The notes: generated from the sequence alone by a model not told the origin. Counted from the stretch's first letter, positions 32,179 to 42,341 are shown. The stretch is DNA of 64,000 nucleotides from Pseudocitrobacter corydidari (GCF_021172065.1 NZ_CP087880.1:865111-929110), one strand, 5' to 3'. Program-made: numbers and translations.

Positions 32179-32820
32179 ATGAAAAACTGGAAAACCACTG
32201 CAGAAGCAATCCTGACTACGGGTCCTGTTGTACCGGTAATCGTAGTGAACAAGCTGGAACACGCTGTGCCGATGGCAAAAGCGCTGGTTGCAGGCGGTGT
32301 ACGCGTGCTGGAAGTGACCCTGCGTACCGCGTGCGCAATGGATGCTATCCGCGCTATCGCTAAAGAAGTGCCGGACGCTATCGTAGGTGCGGGTACCGTC
32401 ACTAACCCGCAGCAGCTGAAAGAAGTCACCGAAGCAGGTGCGCAGTTCGCCATCAGCCCGGGCCTGACCGACTCTCTGCTGAAAGCGGCAACCGAAGGTA
32501 CTATCCCGCTGATCCCGGGTATCAGCTCTGTTTCTGAACTGATGCTGGGTATGGATCACGGTCTGAAAGAGTTCAAATTCTTCCCGGCTGAAGCCAACGG
32601 CGGCGTGAAAGCGCTGCAGGCGATTGCAGGTCCGTTCTCTCAGGTTCGTTTCTGCCCAACCGGCGGTATCTCTCTGAAAAACTGCCGCGATTACCTGGCG
32701 CTGAAAAGCGTTCTGTGCGTTGGTGGTTCCTGGCTGGTTCCGGCTGATGCGCTGGAAGCAGGCGACTACGACCGCATCACCAAACTGGCTCGTGAAGCGG
32801 TAGAGACTGCAACGCTGTAA
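32179..32820 (+). CDS. eda: KDPG/KHG aldolase
   Basis: Cleaves 2-keto-3-deoxy-6-phosphogluconate to pyruvate and glyceraldehyde-3-phosphate, completing the Entner-Doudoroff pathway; also acts on KHG. The 213-residue TIM barrel has the Schiff-base lysine in [12 protein letters not shown], the catalytic Glu in VLEVTLRT, and GTVTNPQQL. It follows edd in one operon and ends at a strong terminator whose T-run reaches the end of purT. Confidence 0.97.
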   Translation: MKNWKTTAEAILTTGPVVPVIVVNKLEHAVPMAKALVAGGVRVLEVTLRTACAMDAIRAIAKEVPDAIVGAGTVTNPQQLKEVTEAGAQFAISPGLTDSLLKAATEGTIPLIPGISSVSELMLGMDHGLKEFKFFPAEANGGVKALQAIAGPFSQVRFCPTGGISLKNCRDYLALKSVLCVGGSWLVPADALEAGDYDRITKLAREAVETATL

Positions 32821-32831
32821 GTTCGAGATCA

Positions 32832-32862
32832 TGCCGGGTGGCACTGCGTTTACCCGGCCTAA
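32832..32862. repeat. Single REP-like unit after eda
   Basis: GCCGGGTGGCACTGCGTTTACCCGGCC is an imperfect REP palindrome lying between the eda stop and the terminator. Confidence 0.75.
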
Positions 32863-32868
32863 AACCAG

Positions 32869-32894
32869 AAGCGGGCCATCGGCCCGCTTTTTTT
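32869..32894 (+). terminator. eda terminator overlapping the purT 3' end
   Basis: AAGCGGGCC (32869-32877) pairs with GGCCCGCTT (32881-32889) over a 3-base loop, followed by T residues. The T-run touches the purT stop codon at 32893-32895, so the converging genes share their ends. Confidence 0.88.
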
Positions 32895-34071
32895 ATCCCT
32901 TCACGATCACGGCGGCGGCGGCGGCTTTTGCCCGCTCGATGGCGTCATCAACCGAATCCGCTGTTGCCAGCGCCACGCCCATTCGACGCGTACCGTCAAT
33001 TTCCGGTTTAGCAAACAGGCGAACCTGCAAACCCGCGCCCACTGCGCCATTGACGTTATCAAAGGTGACATTATGGCTCTGCATGCGCGGCAATATAACC
33101 GCCGAAGCGGACGGCCCATACTGACGAATCGCGCCAACCGGCAGGCCCAGAAATGCGCGGACGTGCAGGGCGAATTCGGAGAGGTCTTGTGAAATCAGCG
33201 TCACCATCCCGGTGTCATGCGGGCGCGGGGAAACCTCGCTGAAGATAACCTCATCGCCACAGACAAACAGTTCGACACCAAACAAGCCATGACCGCCCAG
33301 CGCCAGCACAACGTCCCGCGCGATAGCCTGCGCACGTTCCAGCGCGAGGGCGCTCATCTGCTGCGGCTGCCACGATTCGCGATAATCGCCATCTTCCTGG
33401 CGGTGACCGACCGGTGCGCAGAAGTGAACGCCATCGACCGCGCTCACCGTCAGCAGGGTGATTTCAAAATCGAAATTCACCACGCCTTCGACGATGACAA
33501 GGCCCGCGCCCGCACGGCCACCCTGCTGAGCATATTGCCAGGCATCGGCAAGCTGCGTTTCGCTGCGGATAAAGCTCTGGCCTTTGCCAGATGAGCTCAT
33601 TACCGGTTTGATGATGCAGGGCAGGCCAATCTGCTGGACGGCATCACGGAACGCAGCTTCGCTGTCGGCAAAACGATATGCCGACGTGGGGAGCTTGAGT
33701 TCTTCGGCGGCCAGGCGACGAATGCCTTCGCGGTTCATGGTCAGTTGCGTGGCGCGTGCGCAGGGCACCACGTTCTGGCCCTGACGTTCCAGCTCAACCA
33801 GCATGTCAGTAGCGATGGCTTCAATTTCCGGCACGATGAAATGCGGTTTTTCCGCCTCGACCAGCGCTTTCAGCGCCTGACCATCCAGCATGTTAATGAC
33901 GTGCGAGCGATGAGCGACGTGCATGGCAGGCGCATCGGCATAGCGATCGACAGCAATCACTTCAATTCCCAGTCGCTGACACTCAATGGCGACCTCTTTT
34001 CCGAGTTCGCCAGAACCTAATAGCATTACGCGCGTCGCCGCAGGACGCAGGGCTGTGCCTAGTAAAGTCAT
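32893..34071 (-). CDS. purT: Formate-dependent GAR transformylase
   Basis: Uses formate and ATP to formylate glycinamide ribonucleotide in purine synthesis, an alternative to PurN. The 392-residue ATP-grasp protein starts [21 protein letters not shown] as in E. coli, with [30 protein letters not shown] and [17 protein letters not shown]. Start 34071 is chosen for family length over ATG 34083. A PurR box lies 40 bases upstream. It converges with eda. Confidence 0.97.
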   Translation of the reverse strand: MTLLGTALRPAATRVMLLGSGELGKEVAIECQRLGIEVIAVDRYADAPAMHVAHRSHVINMLDGQALKALVEAEKPHFIVPEIEAIATDMLVELERQGQNVVPCARATQLTMNREGIRRLAAEELKLPTSAYRFADSEAAFRDAVQQIGLPCIIKPVMSSSGKGQSFIRSETQLADAWQYAQQGGRAGAGLVIVEGVVNFDFEITLLTVSAVDGVHFCAPVGHRQEDGDYRESWQPQQMSALALERAQAIARDVVLALGGHGLFGVELFVCGDEVIFSEVSPRPHDTGMVTLISQDLSEFALHVRAFLGLPVGAIRQYGPSASAVILPRMQSHNVTFDNVNGAVGAGLQVRLFAKPEIDGTRRMGVALATADSVDDAIERAKAAAAAVIVKG

Positions 34072-34110
34072 TACATCTTCCATCGTCTGTCAAAATTTCG
34101 TGCATTATAA

Positions 34111-34126
34111 ACGAAAACGTTTGCGT
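34111..34126 (-). promoter_or_regulatory. PurR operator of purT
   Basis: ACGAAAACGTTTGCGT differs by one base from the PurR consensus ACGCAAACGTTTGCGT. A minus-strand TATAAT (34104-34109) lies directly beside it, so PurR would block polymerase binding. It lies 40 bases before the purT start. Confidence 0.85.
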
Positions 34127-34251
34127 CTGTCTTGCTGTCAGCGTTAACCCGGCGCTATCACCCTAAATTTGCGCATCTTTATGCGTAGCAGACATATCCT
34201 GACATCGGCTCGCCTACGCTGGATAACTGGCACAAATCTATCGGAGGTCAT

Positions 34252-34893
34252 ATGTCTGGCTGGCTTAATCAACTGCAATCGCTGCTGGGGCAAAAATCGG
34301 GTGAGGGGAAGAAAGATCTCAGCCAAATGCTGGTGCCTGGCGCACTGGGCGGGCTGGCGGGGTTGCTGGTCGCCAGTAAATCCTCGCGCAAAATGCTGGC
34401 GAAATACGGCACCGGGGCGCTGTTGGTCGGCGGCGGTGCGGTGGCTGGCAGCGTGTTGTGGAACAAATATAAAGATAAGTTAAAAGGTAACCCACAAACA
34501 GAACAGAAATACGGTGAACCCGCCGCGCCGCTGGATGTGCGTACGGAGCGGCTGATTCTGGCGTTGGTCTTTGCCGCGAAAAGCGACGGGCATATTGATG
34601 CCAAAGAGCAGGCGGCTATCGAACAGCAATTGCGCGAAGCCGGTGTTGAAGAGCAGGGGCGTGCGCTGATCGCCCAGGCTATCGAGCAGCCGCTCGATCC
34701 CCAACGTTTGGCGCGTGATGTGCATAACGAAGAAGAGGCTTTAGAGCTTTACTTTGTGAGTTGTGCGGCAATAGATATCGATCACTTTATGGAGCGCAGC
34801 TATCTGAATGCGCTGGGCGACGCGCTGAAGCTGCCGCCGGAAGTGCGAGAAGGCATCGAGCAGGATTTGCAGCAACAAAAACAGCAACTTTAA
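34252..34893 (+). CDS. yebE: YebE, DUF533 inner-membrane protein
   Basis: A 213-residue protein of the DUF533 family with an N-terminal amphipathic/membrane part ([36 protein letters not shown] at residues 30-75) and a C-terminal TerB-like helical domain ([20 protein letters not shown]). Known as a Cpx envelope-stress gene in E. coli; molecular role unknown. A good site (ATCGGAGG) precedes the ATG. It follows purT directly; K-12 has yebG and yebF in between. Confidence 0.94.
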   Translation: MSGWLNQLQSLLGQKSGEGKKDLSQMLVPGALGGLAGLLVASKSSRKMLAKYGTGALLVGGGAVAGSVLWNKYKDKLKGNPQTEQKYGEPAAPLDVRTERLILALVFAAKSDGHIDAKEQAAIEQQLREAGVEEQGRALIAQAIEQPLDPQRLARDVHNEEEALELYFVSCAAIDIDHFMERSYLNALGDALKLPPEVREGIEQDLQQQKQQL

Positions 34894-34975
34894 ACGTCTT
34901 GTCACAGGTTTCGCTTGCATCGTCGTTTAATTTGTCCACCCTTATAGGGTGTAACTAATACAGAAGAACAATGAC

Positions 34976-37036
34976 ATGCCGCCAAAAGCGAAACGAATTC
35001 CTCACGCCATGACGCTTCATGGCGATACGCGTATCGATAACTATTTCTGGCTGCGCGACGATAATCGCGCAGATCCAGACGTTCTCGACTATCTGCATCA
35101 GGAAAATGATTACGGAAAAAGTGTGATGGATTCTCAGCGCGACCTTCAGGAGCGCGTGCTGAAGGAGATCATCGACCGTATTCCTCAGCGGGAAGAGTCC
35201 GCGCCCTATACCAAAAACGGTTATCGCTATCGCCAGGTGTATGAGCCGGGCTGCGAGTACGCGATATATCAGCGCCAGTCGGTGCAGAAGGGGGAGTGGG
35301 AACCCTGGGATCTGCTTCTCGACGCTAACCAGCGCGCCGCGCACAGCGAGTTTTATACCCTCGGTGGGCTGACGGTGTCACCGGACAACGATCTGCTGGC
35401 GATCACCGAAGATTATCTTTCGCGTCGCCAGTACGGCCTGCGTTTTTGCAATTTGCGTACCGGGAACTGGTATCCAGAAGTGCTGGAGAACGTCTCTCCC
35501 GGCATCGTCTGGGTCAATGATTCACAAACTCTCTATTATGTTCGTAAACACCCCACGACGCTTTTGCCGTGGCAGGTGTGGCGACATCGCATCGGTACGC
35601 CTGCGGCGCAGGATACGCTGGTGTATGAAGAGAAAGATGACACGTTCTACGTTAGCCTGCATAAAACGTCCTCGAAACACTATGTGGTGATTGCGCTCTC
35701 CAGCGCCACGACCAGCGAAATGCGGCTGCTCGATGCCGAGTTGCCGGATGCCGAACCGATCGTGTTCCTGCCGCGTCGAAAAGATCATGAATACAGCATC
35801 GATCACTTCCAGCATCATTTTTATATTCGCTCCAACCGTGAAGGGAAAAACTTCGGTCTTTACCGCAGTAACGTACGCGATGAGAAACAGTGGCAAACGC
35901 TGATTCCGGCACGCGATGATGTGATGCTTGAGAGCTTTACGCTCTTTACCGACTGGCTGGTGCTGGAGGAGCGTCAGCACGGCCTGACCAGCCTGCGGCA
36001 GATTAATCGCCATACCCATGAAGAGAGCGGGATCGCCTTTGATGACCCGGCCTATGTCACCTGGGTGGCCTATAACCCTGAGCCGGAAACGTCGCGGCTG
36101 CGCTATGGCTATTCGTCAATGACCACGCCGGACACACTGTTTGAGCTGGATATGGACACCGGTGAGCGTCGGGTGCTGAAACAGCAGGAAGTTAAAGGCT
36201 TCGACGGTTCACGTTATCAGAGCGAGCATCTGTGGATCACTGCACGCGACGGCGCAGAGGTTCCGGTATCGCTGGTATATCACCGCGAACATTTCCGCAA
36301 AGGAAAAAATCCGCTGCTGGTGTATGGCTACGGCTCTTACGGCGCCAGTATGGACGCCGATTTCAGCGGTAGCCGTCTGAGCCTGCTGGATCGCGGTTTT
36401 GTCTATGCTATCGCCCACGTTCGCGGCGGCGGCGAGTTGGGGCAGCAGTGGTATGAAGATGGCAAATTCCTCAAGAAGATGAACACCTTCAATGATTACC
36501 TGGATGTGACCGATGCGCTGCTGGCTCAGGGCTATGGTGATGCCAAACTGTGCTACGGCATGGGGGGCAGCGCGGGGGGGATGTTAATGGGAACCGCTAT
36601 TAATCTGCGCCCTGAACTGTTCCATGGCGTGGTGGCGCAGGTGCCATTTGTTGATGTCGTCACGACGATGCTGGATGAGTCTATTCCGCTGACCACCGGG
36701 GAGTTTGAGGAGTGGGGAAATCCGCAGGATGAAACCTATTACCACTACATGAAGTCATACAGCCCCTACGACAATGTGCAGCCAATGGCGTATCCGCATC
36801 TGCTGGTGACCACCGGTCTGCATGATTCTCAGGTACAGTACTGGGAGCCCGCGAAATGGGTGGCTAAACTGCGCGAGCAGAAGGTGGATGATAACCTTCT
36901 GCTGCTGTGTACGGATATGGACTCCGGGCACGGTGGGAAGTCGGGGCGCTTCAAAAGTTATGAAGGCGTAGCGCTCGAATTCACGTTCCTGATTGCGCTG
37001 GCTCAGGGCACTTTACCCGGCAGAAGTGTCCGTTAA
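34976..37036 (+). CDS. ptrB: Oligopeptidase B
   Basis: Serine peptidase of the S9 family cutting short peptides after Lys or Arg. The 686-residue protein has an N-terminal beta-propeller that limits substrate size and a C-terminal alpha/beta hydrolase domain. The nucleophile lies in [12 protein letters not shown] and the catalytic His in [12 protein letters not shown]. The start [19 protein letters not shown] is E. coli-like. It converges with exoX, with only one base between the stops. Confidence 0.96.
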   Translation: MPPKAKRIPHAMTLHGDTRIDNYFWLRDDNRADPDVLDYLHQENDYGKSVMDSQRDLQERVLKEIIDRIPQREESAPYTKNGYRYRQVYEPGCEYAIYQRQSVQKGEWEPWDLLLDANQRAAHSEFYTLGGLTVSPDNDLLAITEDYLSRRQYGLRFCNLRTGNWYPEVLENVSPGIVWVNDSQTLYYVRKHPTTLLPWQVWRHRIGTPAAQDTLVYEEKDDTFYVSLHKTSSKHYVVIALSSATTSEMRLLDAELPDAEPIVFLPRRKDHEYSIDHFQHHFYIRSNREGKNFGLYRSNVRDEKQWQTLIPARDDVMLESFTLFTDWLVLEERQHGLTSLRQINRHTHEESGIAFDDPAYVTWVAYNPEPETSRLRYGYSSMTTPDTLFELDMDTGERRVLKQQEVKGFDGSRYQSEHLWITARDGAEVPVSLVYHREHFRKGKNPLLVYGYGSYGASMDADFSGSRLSLLDRGFVYAIAHVRGGGELGQQWYEDGKFLKKMNTFNDYLDVTDALLAQGYGDAKLCYGMGGSAGGMLMGTAINLRPELFHGVVAQVPFVDVVTTMLDESIPLTTGEFEEWGNPQDETYYHYMKSYSPYDNVQPMAYPHLLVTTGLHDSQVQYWEPAKWVAKLREQKVDDNLLLLCTDMDSGHGGKSGRFKSYEGVALEFTFLIALAQGTLPGRSVR

Positions 37037-37037
37037 G

Positions 37038-37697
37038 TTATTCGCCCAAATAGTGCTTTAAGGTGAGGCGCAATTCCGGGCTCATTCGATCCAGGTTGTT
37101 GAACAACCAACGTAAATAACCTGGATCGTTTTCCGCCACTTCCGAAACCGCTTTGCCGCGGTATTTACCAAAGGTAAAGGTGCGCAGCAGCGCCGGGCGT
37201 CCGGTGACATCAACCATTTGCTCCGGCGACCAGCCAGAAACATCCATAATATTAATCAGTAATGCGGCGGTAATGTAGCAATCATACAATGCGCGGTGAT
37301 GATGTAACCCCGGCGGCGTAGCGACGCTCAGTTTGCGCGATTTATACAGCGCCATGTTGCTGTATTTGATTCCGGGCCATAAGCGACGCGCCATCTTCAT
37401 CGTGCAAATCCACTCGCCGTTCATTTCTGGCAGAACGCGACGGTCGAAACTGGCGTTGTGCGCGACATACCACGGGCTTCCCTGGTAAAACGGCAGCACC
37501 TCTTCAATCCACGGCTGATCGGCAACCATCTCTTCCGTAATGCGGTGAATCGCCATCGCCTGTGCGCTGATCGGGCGATCGGGGCGCACCAGGTGGCTCA
37601 TTGGGTTGGTGATTTTCCCATCCACGACATCTACAGATGCTATCTCAACGACGCCCCCCTGAAGGTCGCAGGTTTCGGTATCGATCACGCGTAACAT
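37038..37697 (-). CDS. exoX: Exodeoxyribonuclease X
   Basis: DEDDh-type 3'-5' exonuclease acting in mismatch repair and DNA repair. The 219-residue protein has the acidic motifs in MLRVIDTETCDLQGG, VAHNASFDRRVLPEM and LHHHRALYDCYITA (the H-x-A-x4-D form of ExoIII). It lies downstream of yobB on the same strand with 23 bases between. Confidence 0.96.
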   Translation of the reverse strand: MLRVIDTETCDLQGGVVEIASVDVVDGKITNPMSHLVRPDRPISAQAMAIHRITEEMVADQPWIEEVLPFYQGSPWYVAHNASFDRRVLPEMNGEWICTMKMARRLWPGIKYSNMALYKSRKLSVATPPGLHHHRALYDCYITAALLINIMDVSGWSPEQMVDVTGRPALLRTFTFGKYRGKAVSEVAENDPGYLRWLFNNLDRMSPELRLTLKHYLGE

Positions 37698-37720
37698 GGC
37701 TTACTCCCGGCCAAAAGAAG

Positions 37721-38389
37721 CTAGCGTAATGGAATGATGTCGCCTTGCCAACCCTGAGCGCTTTTTCTGCCGGTTACCAGCAGTTCACCCTGGTCCGCCC
37801 GGACGATCAGTTGCCCGGTTTCATCCCATAGTGCGCTGCCGCCGGAAAAGTTATCGCAGCTGTAGTTAGACTTAAGGACCGCGATGGCATGCTTTCGTGC
37901 AAACCATTGTAACCGCTGAGTATTCAGGCTCTGCTGTGATTCTGCGGTGCTGGTGAGCGTAGCCAGCAGCGACGCCTGTGGCGATAGATCGCAGCCATCG
38001 TTATTCAAATTGAACACACTGATATAGCGCGATTCCGGCGTCAGGCAGGTACCGTTGCCCTGCGCGCAGGTATACGGTTTCGCTGTGTCGGGGGAGAATA
38101 TGGCCACGCCCTTACTGCGTTGACCGTTTTCCTCAACGGGTAAGCCAGCCACAATGGTTATCTGATGCTGGCGGGCCGCATCGGTGAGCGGTTGCAATTG
38201 GTCGATACCGGGAGGTGAGGGGAGCCCTGACTCACCCGTCAGGCCAGTCAGAGAGAGTTCAGGGAAAATTAATACCTTACATTCCAGTTTCGCCGCGGCG
38301 CGGATAAAACGGAGATGGTGAACAATATTTTCGGCGAGGCTGCCGTTTTGCGGCGCGAATTGCGCCGCTGCAATAGACCATGCCAGCAT
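37721..38389 (-). CDS. yobB: YobB, degenerate carbon-nitrogen hydrolase
   Basis: A 222-residue protein of the nitrilase superfamily fold. The catalytic Glu block is present (LIFPELSLTGLTGESG) and the late SGGSALWDETG matches the GGS.I.d..G block. The usual catalytic Lys position appears replaced (PYTCAQGNG instead of Y-x-K-x-H-L), and the segment that normally holds the nucleophilic Cys (ICYDxRFPE) is shortened to NNDGCDLSPQ. At 222 residues it is also short for the family (about 260-280). I read it as a likely inactive or altered member. Start 38389 is chosen over 38407 by alignment with the MxWSIAAAQFAP start. Confidence 0.85.
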   Translation of the reverse strand: MLAWSIAAAQFAPQNGSLAENIVHHLRFIRAAAKLECKVLIFPELSLTGLTGESGLPSPPGIDQLQPLTDAARQHQITIVAGLPVEENGQRSKGVAIFSPDTAKPYTCAQGNGTCLTPESRYISVFNLNNDGCDLSPQASLLATLTSTAESQQSLNTQRLQWFARKHAIAVLKSNYSCDNFSGGSALWDETGQLIVRADQGELLVTGRKSAQGWQGDIIPLR

Positions 38390-38487
38390 AGTTGCTTCCT
38401 TCAACAAGAGGTCAGTGGGTCGTTACTTCAGATTTTCCTAAGAAGTTTACACCGATTGCCGTAAGGAAGTGTAACAGTCCGTAAGGA

Positions 38488-38718
38488 TTATTTTTGTTTC
38501 GGCTCGTAAGGCAAACGAGACAGGGAAACCGAGGCCAGACGATGAGCGATTAAACGCTCGCGGAACCAGTCGCGAAGGTGTTCCGGCTGTTCGCGTTCCA
38601 CCACTTCGGCAACCACTGGCATGTTATAGCGTTCTTTAAAGGCGACGCCCGCTGCGGCAAGATCGACGTTCACTTTGTCCATCTCATCTTGAGGTAGTTT
38701 AGCCAGATTCGTATGCAT
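38488..38718 (-). CDS. holE: DNA polymerase III theta subunit
   Basis: Small subunit of the polymerase III core that binds and stabilises the epsilon proofreading subunit. The 76-residue protein matches E. coli HolE over nearly all residues ([46 protein letters not shown]). Start 38718 follows GGAGA; a longer frame from 38745 lacks homology. It lies upstream of yobB and exoX on the same strand. Confidence 0.96.
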   Translation of the reverse strand: MHTNLAKLPQDEMDKVNVDLAAAGVAFKERYNMPVVAEVVEREQPEHLRDWFRERLIAHRLASVSLSRLPYEPKQK

Positions 38719-38855
38719 CAGATTCTCTCCTTTCCAGGGGCGCAACGTTACTAAGAGTCTCGTAGAATGGCAAGCTTAATGGCGGCACATCTCGACTCAG
38801 GAATTATACAAGGTTATTCTTTCAGCTACATCCATAACAAAAGGGAATGAACAAT

Positions 38856-39230
38856 ATGGGATCCCACGTCGTTCGCACGCTCTGCGCTACGCTGTTTTTA
38901 ACCTGCTCCCTCTCTGCCCCGGCTGTCTGGGCGCATGCCCACCTCAAACAACAGGTGCCTGCCGCGGAAAGTGAAGTTAGCCCCGCTCCGCAATCTATCA
39001 CGCTGCATTTTTCTGAAGGCGTCGAATCGCGCTTCAGCGGCGTCACGGTGACTGGCGCAGATGATAAAAAAGTCGAAACGGGCAAAGCGGTACGCAGTGA
39101 AACCGATAAAACGCAACTGACGGTTCCGATCAATCAACCGTTGGCATCCGGGCTCTATACCGTTAACTGGCACGTTGTGTCAGTCGATGGGCATAAAACC
39201 CAGGGTCAGTACCAGTTTCGCGTGAAATAA
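38856..39230 (+). CDS. yobA: YobA, periplasmic CopC-like protein
   Basis: A 124-residue secreted protein of the CopC copper-binding family. The signal peptide ends AVWA-HAHL, and the new N-terminal His matches the copper site of CopC; HVVSVDGHKTQGQYQF supplies further ligands. ATG 38856 gives the E. coli length and suits AAGGGA at 38841; ATG 38847 abuts that site. yebZ follows one base after the stop. The three-gene set yobA-yebZ-yebY is copper-related in E. coli. Confidence 0.93.
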   Translation: MGSHVVRTLCATLFLTCSLSAPAVWAHAHLKQQVPAAESEVSPAPQSITLHFSEGVESRFSGVTVTGADDKKVETGKAVRSETDKTQLTVPINQPLASGLYTVNWHVVSVDGHKTQGQYQFRVK

Positions 39231-39231
39231 T

Positions 39232-40101
39232 ATGCTGACGACGCTCTATGTTGGGCTGCGCTTCGTGCATTTTGCTGCGCTGATGGCGGTACTGGGATGC
39301 GCGCTTTATGGCGGCTGGTGGGCTCCAGCATCGCTGCGCCGTCTTTTCAGCCAGCGCTTTGCACCGCTGATTCATCTCTCGCTGCTGGCCTGCGCCGCAT
39401 CGGCACTGTTGATGCTGATGGTGCAGGGCGGGTTGATGGGGGATGGCTGGCGCGACGTCTGGCAGCCTGAAGTCTGGCTGGCGGTGGCGGCGACGCAATT
39501 TGGCGGCGTCTGGCTGTGGCAAATCATTCTGGCGGGCGTGGCGCTAACCATCGGTTGGGTGAAACCGCGTCAGATGATGCGTTTACTGCTGCTCCTGACG
39601 GCGGCGCAGTTTATCCTGTTGGCAGGTACCGGGCATTCGGCAATGCGCGACGGGGCAATTGGCGCGCTACAGCGCGGGAACCATGGGCTGCATCTGCTGT
39701 TTGCGGCGGCCTGGCTTGGCGGCTTACTGCCGTTTCTATATTGTCTGAGACTGGCAAAAGGGCGCTGGCGGCAGGCGGCAATCTATACCATGATGCGTTT
39801 TTCACGGTACGGGCATCTCGCGGTGGCGGGTGTCGTGCTGACGGGAGTCATCAACGCATTATTGATTCAGAATGGCTGGCCATTGGATACGCCTTATAGC
39901 CGCATGCTGCTGGTAAAATGTGCGCTGGTCGCCATGATGGTGGTTATTGCGCTGGTGAACCGCTATGTTGTCGTGCCGCGAATGGTGTTGGCCGAGCCCG
40001 CTACGCAACGCTTTTTCCTGCGCACAACGCAGGTAGAACTTGTTCTTGGGGCACTGGTGCTGGCATGTGTCAGCCTGTTCCCCACCTGGGAACCTTTTTA
40101 A
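39232..40101 (+). CDS. yebZ: YebZ, CopD family inner-membrane protein
   Basis: A 289-residue membrane protein with about eight hydrophobic segments, of the CopD copper-resistance family. Possible ligand residues lie in [25 protein letters not shown] and [20 protein letters not shown]. It probably accepts or passes copper from YobA across the inner membrane (family inference). It starts one base after the yobA stop, and yebY follows after 14 bases. Confidence 0.94.
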   Translation: MLTTLYVGLRFVHFAALMAVLGCALYGGWWAPASLRRLFSQRFAPLIHLSLLACAASALLMLMVQGGLMGDGWRDVWQPEVWLAVAATQFGGVWLWQIILAGVALTIGWVKPRQMMRLLLLLTAAQFILLAGTGHSAMRDGAIGALQRGNHGLHLLFAAAWLGGLLPFLYCLRLAKGRWRQAAIYTMMRFSRYGHLAVAGVVLTGVINALLIQNGWPLDTPYSRMLLVKCALVAMMVVIALVNRYVVVPRMVLAEPATQRFFLRTTQVELVLGALVLACVSLFPTWEPF

Positions 40102-40115
40102 ATAATGGCGAAGAT

Positions 40116-40454
40116 ATGAAAAAAATCGTTCTGACTCTTTTATTGTTAACGGCGGCGGGTCCCGCGCTGGCCGCTCCGCAAATTATCACCGTGAGCCGCT
40201 TTGAGGTGGGGAAAGATAAGTGGGCGTTTAATCGGGAAGAGGTGATGCTGACCTGTCGCCCGGGCAATGCGCTGTATGTCATTAACCCAAGCACGCTGGT
40301 TCAGTATCCGCTCAACAGCATCGCTGAAGAGCAGGTTAAGGCCGGGAAGACCACCGCGCAGCCGCTGAGCATCATACAAATTGATGATCCTGCGCGTCCG
40401 GGAGAGAAAATGAGCCTGGCGCCGTTTATCGAACGCGCCGAAAAGCTGTGCTGA
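40116..40454 (+). CDS. yebY: YebY, secreted DUF2511 protein
   Basis: A 112-residue periplasmic protein with a signal peptide ([19 protein letters not shown]). The mature part has two cysteines ([18 protein letters not shown] at the end) that probably pair. Third member of the yobA-yebZ-yebY copper-related operon; its biochemical role is not settled. ATG 40116 follows GGCGAAG. A longer frame through yebZ is a shadow. A terminator follows. Confidence 0.92.
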   Translation: MKKIVLTLLLLTAAGPALAAPQIITVSRFEVGKDKWAFNREEVMLTCRPGNALYVINPSTLVQYPLNSIAEEQVKAGKTTAQPLSIIQIDDPARPGEKMSLAPFIERAEKLC

Positions 40455-40484
40455 TTGTCAAAAATATCTAATTGATTCCAAATA

Positions 40485-40526
40485 AAAAACCGCCGCCATT
40501 CTGGGAATGTACGAGCGGTTTTTTTA
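40485..40526 (+). terminator. Terminator after yebY
   Basis: AAAAAACCGC at the left pairs with GCGGTTTTTT at the right over an 18-22 base loop, ending in a T-run. Confidence 0.7.
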
Positions 40527-40611
40527 TGGTCTGCCGTTTTTTGACGCCGAAATTTTCTGACCGCTTTCGTCGCGGACTGGAAAACCTGGCACGGTCATCT
40601 ATTCTTATAGT

Positions 40612-40714
40612 GCAAGGCGACTTAGCCTGCATTAATGCCAACTTTTAGCGCACGGCTCTCTCCCAAGAGCCATTTCCCTGGACCGAATACAGGAATCGTA
40701 TTCGGTCTCTTTTT
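40612..40714 (+). ncRNA. sdsR: Small RNA SdsR (RyeB)
   Basis: The sequence from GCAAGGCGACTTAGCCTGCA through the CACGGCTCTCTCCCAAGAGC hairpin to the terminator GACCGAATAC...GTATTCGGTCTCTTTT matches SdsR as I know it, about 103 bases. A sigma-S style -10, CTATTCTTA, lies at 40599-40607, 6 bases before the start, fitting its known RpoS control. SdsR acts with Hfq/ProQ on porin and mutS mRNAs. The antisense partner SraC (RyeA), known on the opposite strand in E. coli, may exist here but cannot be delimited. Confidence 0.93.
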
Positions 40715-40719
40715 ATCAG

Positions 40720-41380
40720 TCTGCTGCGACATCTGTGATGGTCAGCATCCTGAGCAAAGAGCCATACCTCCCGGTACGTCCTTTTTCTTTATATCATAGC
40801 GATTGTGTACTTAACAATTAATTTACATTTATTTTTTGATGCGGATATGTGTCGCTATGACCAGGTAAATTGCCAGCATTGCTCGGTGTTTCTGTATGAT
40901 TAGGCGCTTTTATCAATGTATGGCGAAATAATTAGTCTGATGATCTGTTTTACACCTTCAGTATCATCGCATTTATAAAAGCTCTAAAGTTAAGAATGCT
41001 CTGACAAATAGAATAAATAAAGGAGTGAAGTAAATATTTATTTCCCTGATAAGTCCTTGTCTAATGAATAATTCGGAAATGCCTGATTAATCATCTGCTC
41101 TGGCGAACAAATCGCCGCAGACTGCGGCCTGCAGCGGGATGCAGCTCTAATGTAATCGTGTGATCTGCGTAAATCTCACTATCCTTTTTGCCAAAAAAAG
41201 TGCATGCTGGCGGCGAGTTAAGCTACAGCCTTCCGGTAAGTTTTTTTCTTTTTTCAGGTCTCTTTTGTAAAGTCTTGTCCTGAAAGTGAATTAGCCGAAC
41301 GTATTACTGTCAAACTCTTGTACGTACCGCATAAAGAGTGATGAAAAGGATTCATTTTTTCCTTACGCGCTACTTTTTTT
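40720..41380. other. Long AT-rich gap without a gene
   Basis: About 660 bases between SdsR and the lpxP-like gene. No convincing frame, tRNA or REP was found. The stretch holds a GC-rich patch near 41110-41150 (CGCCGCAGACTGCGGCCTGCAG with internal symmetry) and a CTTTTTGCC segment near 41200. K-12 has pphA here. A long leader for the acyltransferase gene or a remnant of the SraC region are possible contents. Confidence 0.5.
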
Positions 41381-41399
41381 CATGCTTCAGGAAAAAATG

Positions 41400-42332
41400 A
41401 TGTCAAAAGAATTTGATACCCGGTTATTGCACCCGCGTAATTGGTTAACATGGTTCGGCTTAGGTGTGCTTTGGCTCATCGTCCAGCTTCCTTATCCTGT
41501 CTTACATGCCCTCGGTTCAACGGTGGGTAAAATGTCTCGTCGTTTTCTTAAGCGCCGCGAGCGCATTGCTGCGCGTAACATTGAACTCTGCTTCCCTCAG
41601 ATGGACGCGGCTTCACGTGAAGCGATGCTTGAGCAAAACTTTATGTCGCTCGGGATGGGCCTGATTGAAACCGGCATGGCCTGGTTCTGGAGTGATGCCC
41701 GCGTCAAAAAATGGTTTGATGTCGAAGGCTACGATAACCTCACCAAAGCGTTACAGCAGCATCGTGGTGTTATGGTTGTTGGCGTGCACTTTATGTCACT
41801 GGAGCTCGGGGGCAGGGTCATGGGGTTATGTCGCCCGATGATGGCAACCTATCGTCGTCATAATGATCCGCTGATGGAGTGGGTTCAGACCAAAGGTCGC
41901 CTGCGTTCCAATAAAGCGATGATCGATCGCCGCAATTTGCGTGGCCTGGTGCAGGCGCTGAAAGCCGGTGAAGCCGTGTGGTTTGCGCCAGATCAGGATT
42001 ACGGCCCGAAGGGTAGCGTTTTCGCACCGTTCTTCTCCGTGAACGAAGCGGCAACCACCAACGGGACCTGGGTGCTTTCTCGTTTGTCAGGCGCGGCAAT
42101 GCTCAGCATCACCATGGTGCGTAAGGCGAATAAGAAAGGTTACGTGCTGCACATCAGTGACGTGATGTCTGATTACCCGGTAAATGACGAAATCGATGCG
42201 GCCAGCTATATGAATAAAATCATCGAGAAAGAGATTTTACGCGCGCCGGAACAGTATCTGTGGGTGCACCGTCGCTTTAAAACGCGTCCGCGCGGTGAAG
42301 CGTCGCTCTATCATGCGGCGTCTCCGCACTGA
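41400..42332 (+). CDS. LpxL/LpxP-family lipid A acyltransferase
   Basis: A 310-residue inner-membrane acyltransferase close to LpxP (palmitoleoyltransferase) and LpxL. It has an N-terminal hydrophobic segment (WLTWFGLGVLWLIVQLPYPVL), the catalytic HX4E motif in GVHFMSLELGGRVMGL, and family blocks RPMMATYRRHNDPLMEWVQ, FAPDQDYGPKGSVFAPFF and APEQYLWVHRRFKTRP. It would add a secondary acyl chain to Kdo2-lipid A. I place the start at ATG 41400 after AGGA; ATG 41382 lacks a site. The locus, between yebY/SdsR and yebW, is not the K-12 lpxP place. Whether it is the cell's only LpxP or an extra copy cannot be told. Confidence 0.88.
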   Translation: MSKEFDTRLLHPRNWLTWFGLGVLWLIVQLPYPVLHALGSTVGKMSRRFLKRRERIAARNIELCFPQMDAASREAMLEQNFMSLGMGLIETGMAWFWSDARVKKWFDVEGYDNLTKALQQHRGVMVVGVHFMSLELGGRVMGLCRPMMATYRRHNDPLMEWVQTKGRLRSNKAMIDRRNLRGLVQALKAGEAVWFAPDQDYGPKGSVFAPFFSVNEAATTNGTWVLSRLSGAAMLSITMVRKANKKGYVLHISDVMSDYPVNDEIDAASYMNKIIEKEILRAPEQYLWVHRRFKTRPRGEASLYHAASPH

Positions 42333-42341
42333 TCGTTATCC

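Noticed and set aside
40612..40714. SdsR region as a small protein gene
   Set aside because: No open frame of note; the sequence and terminator match the known small RNA.
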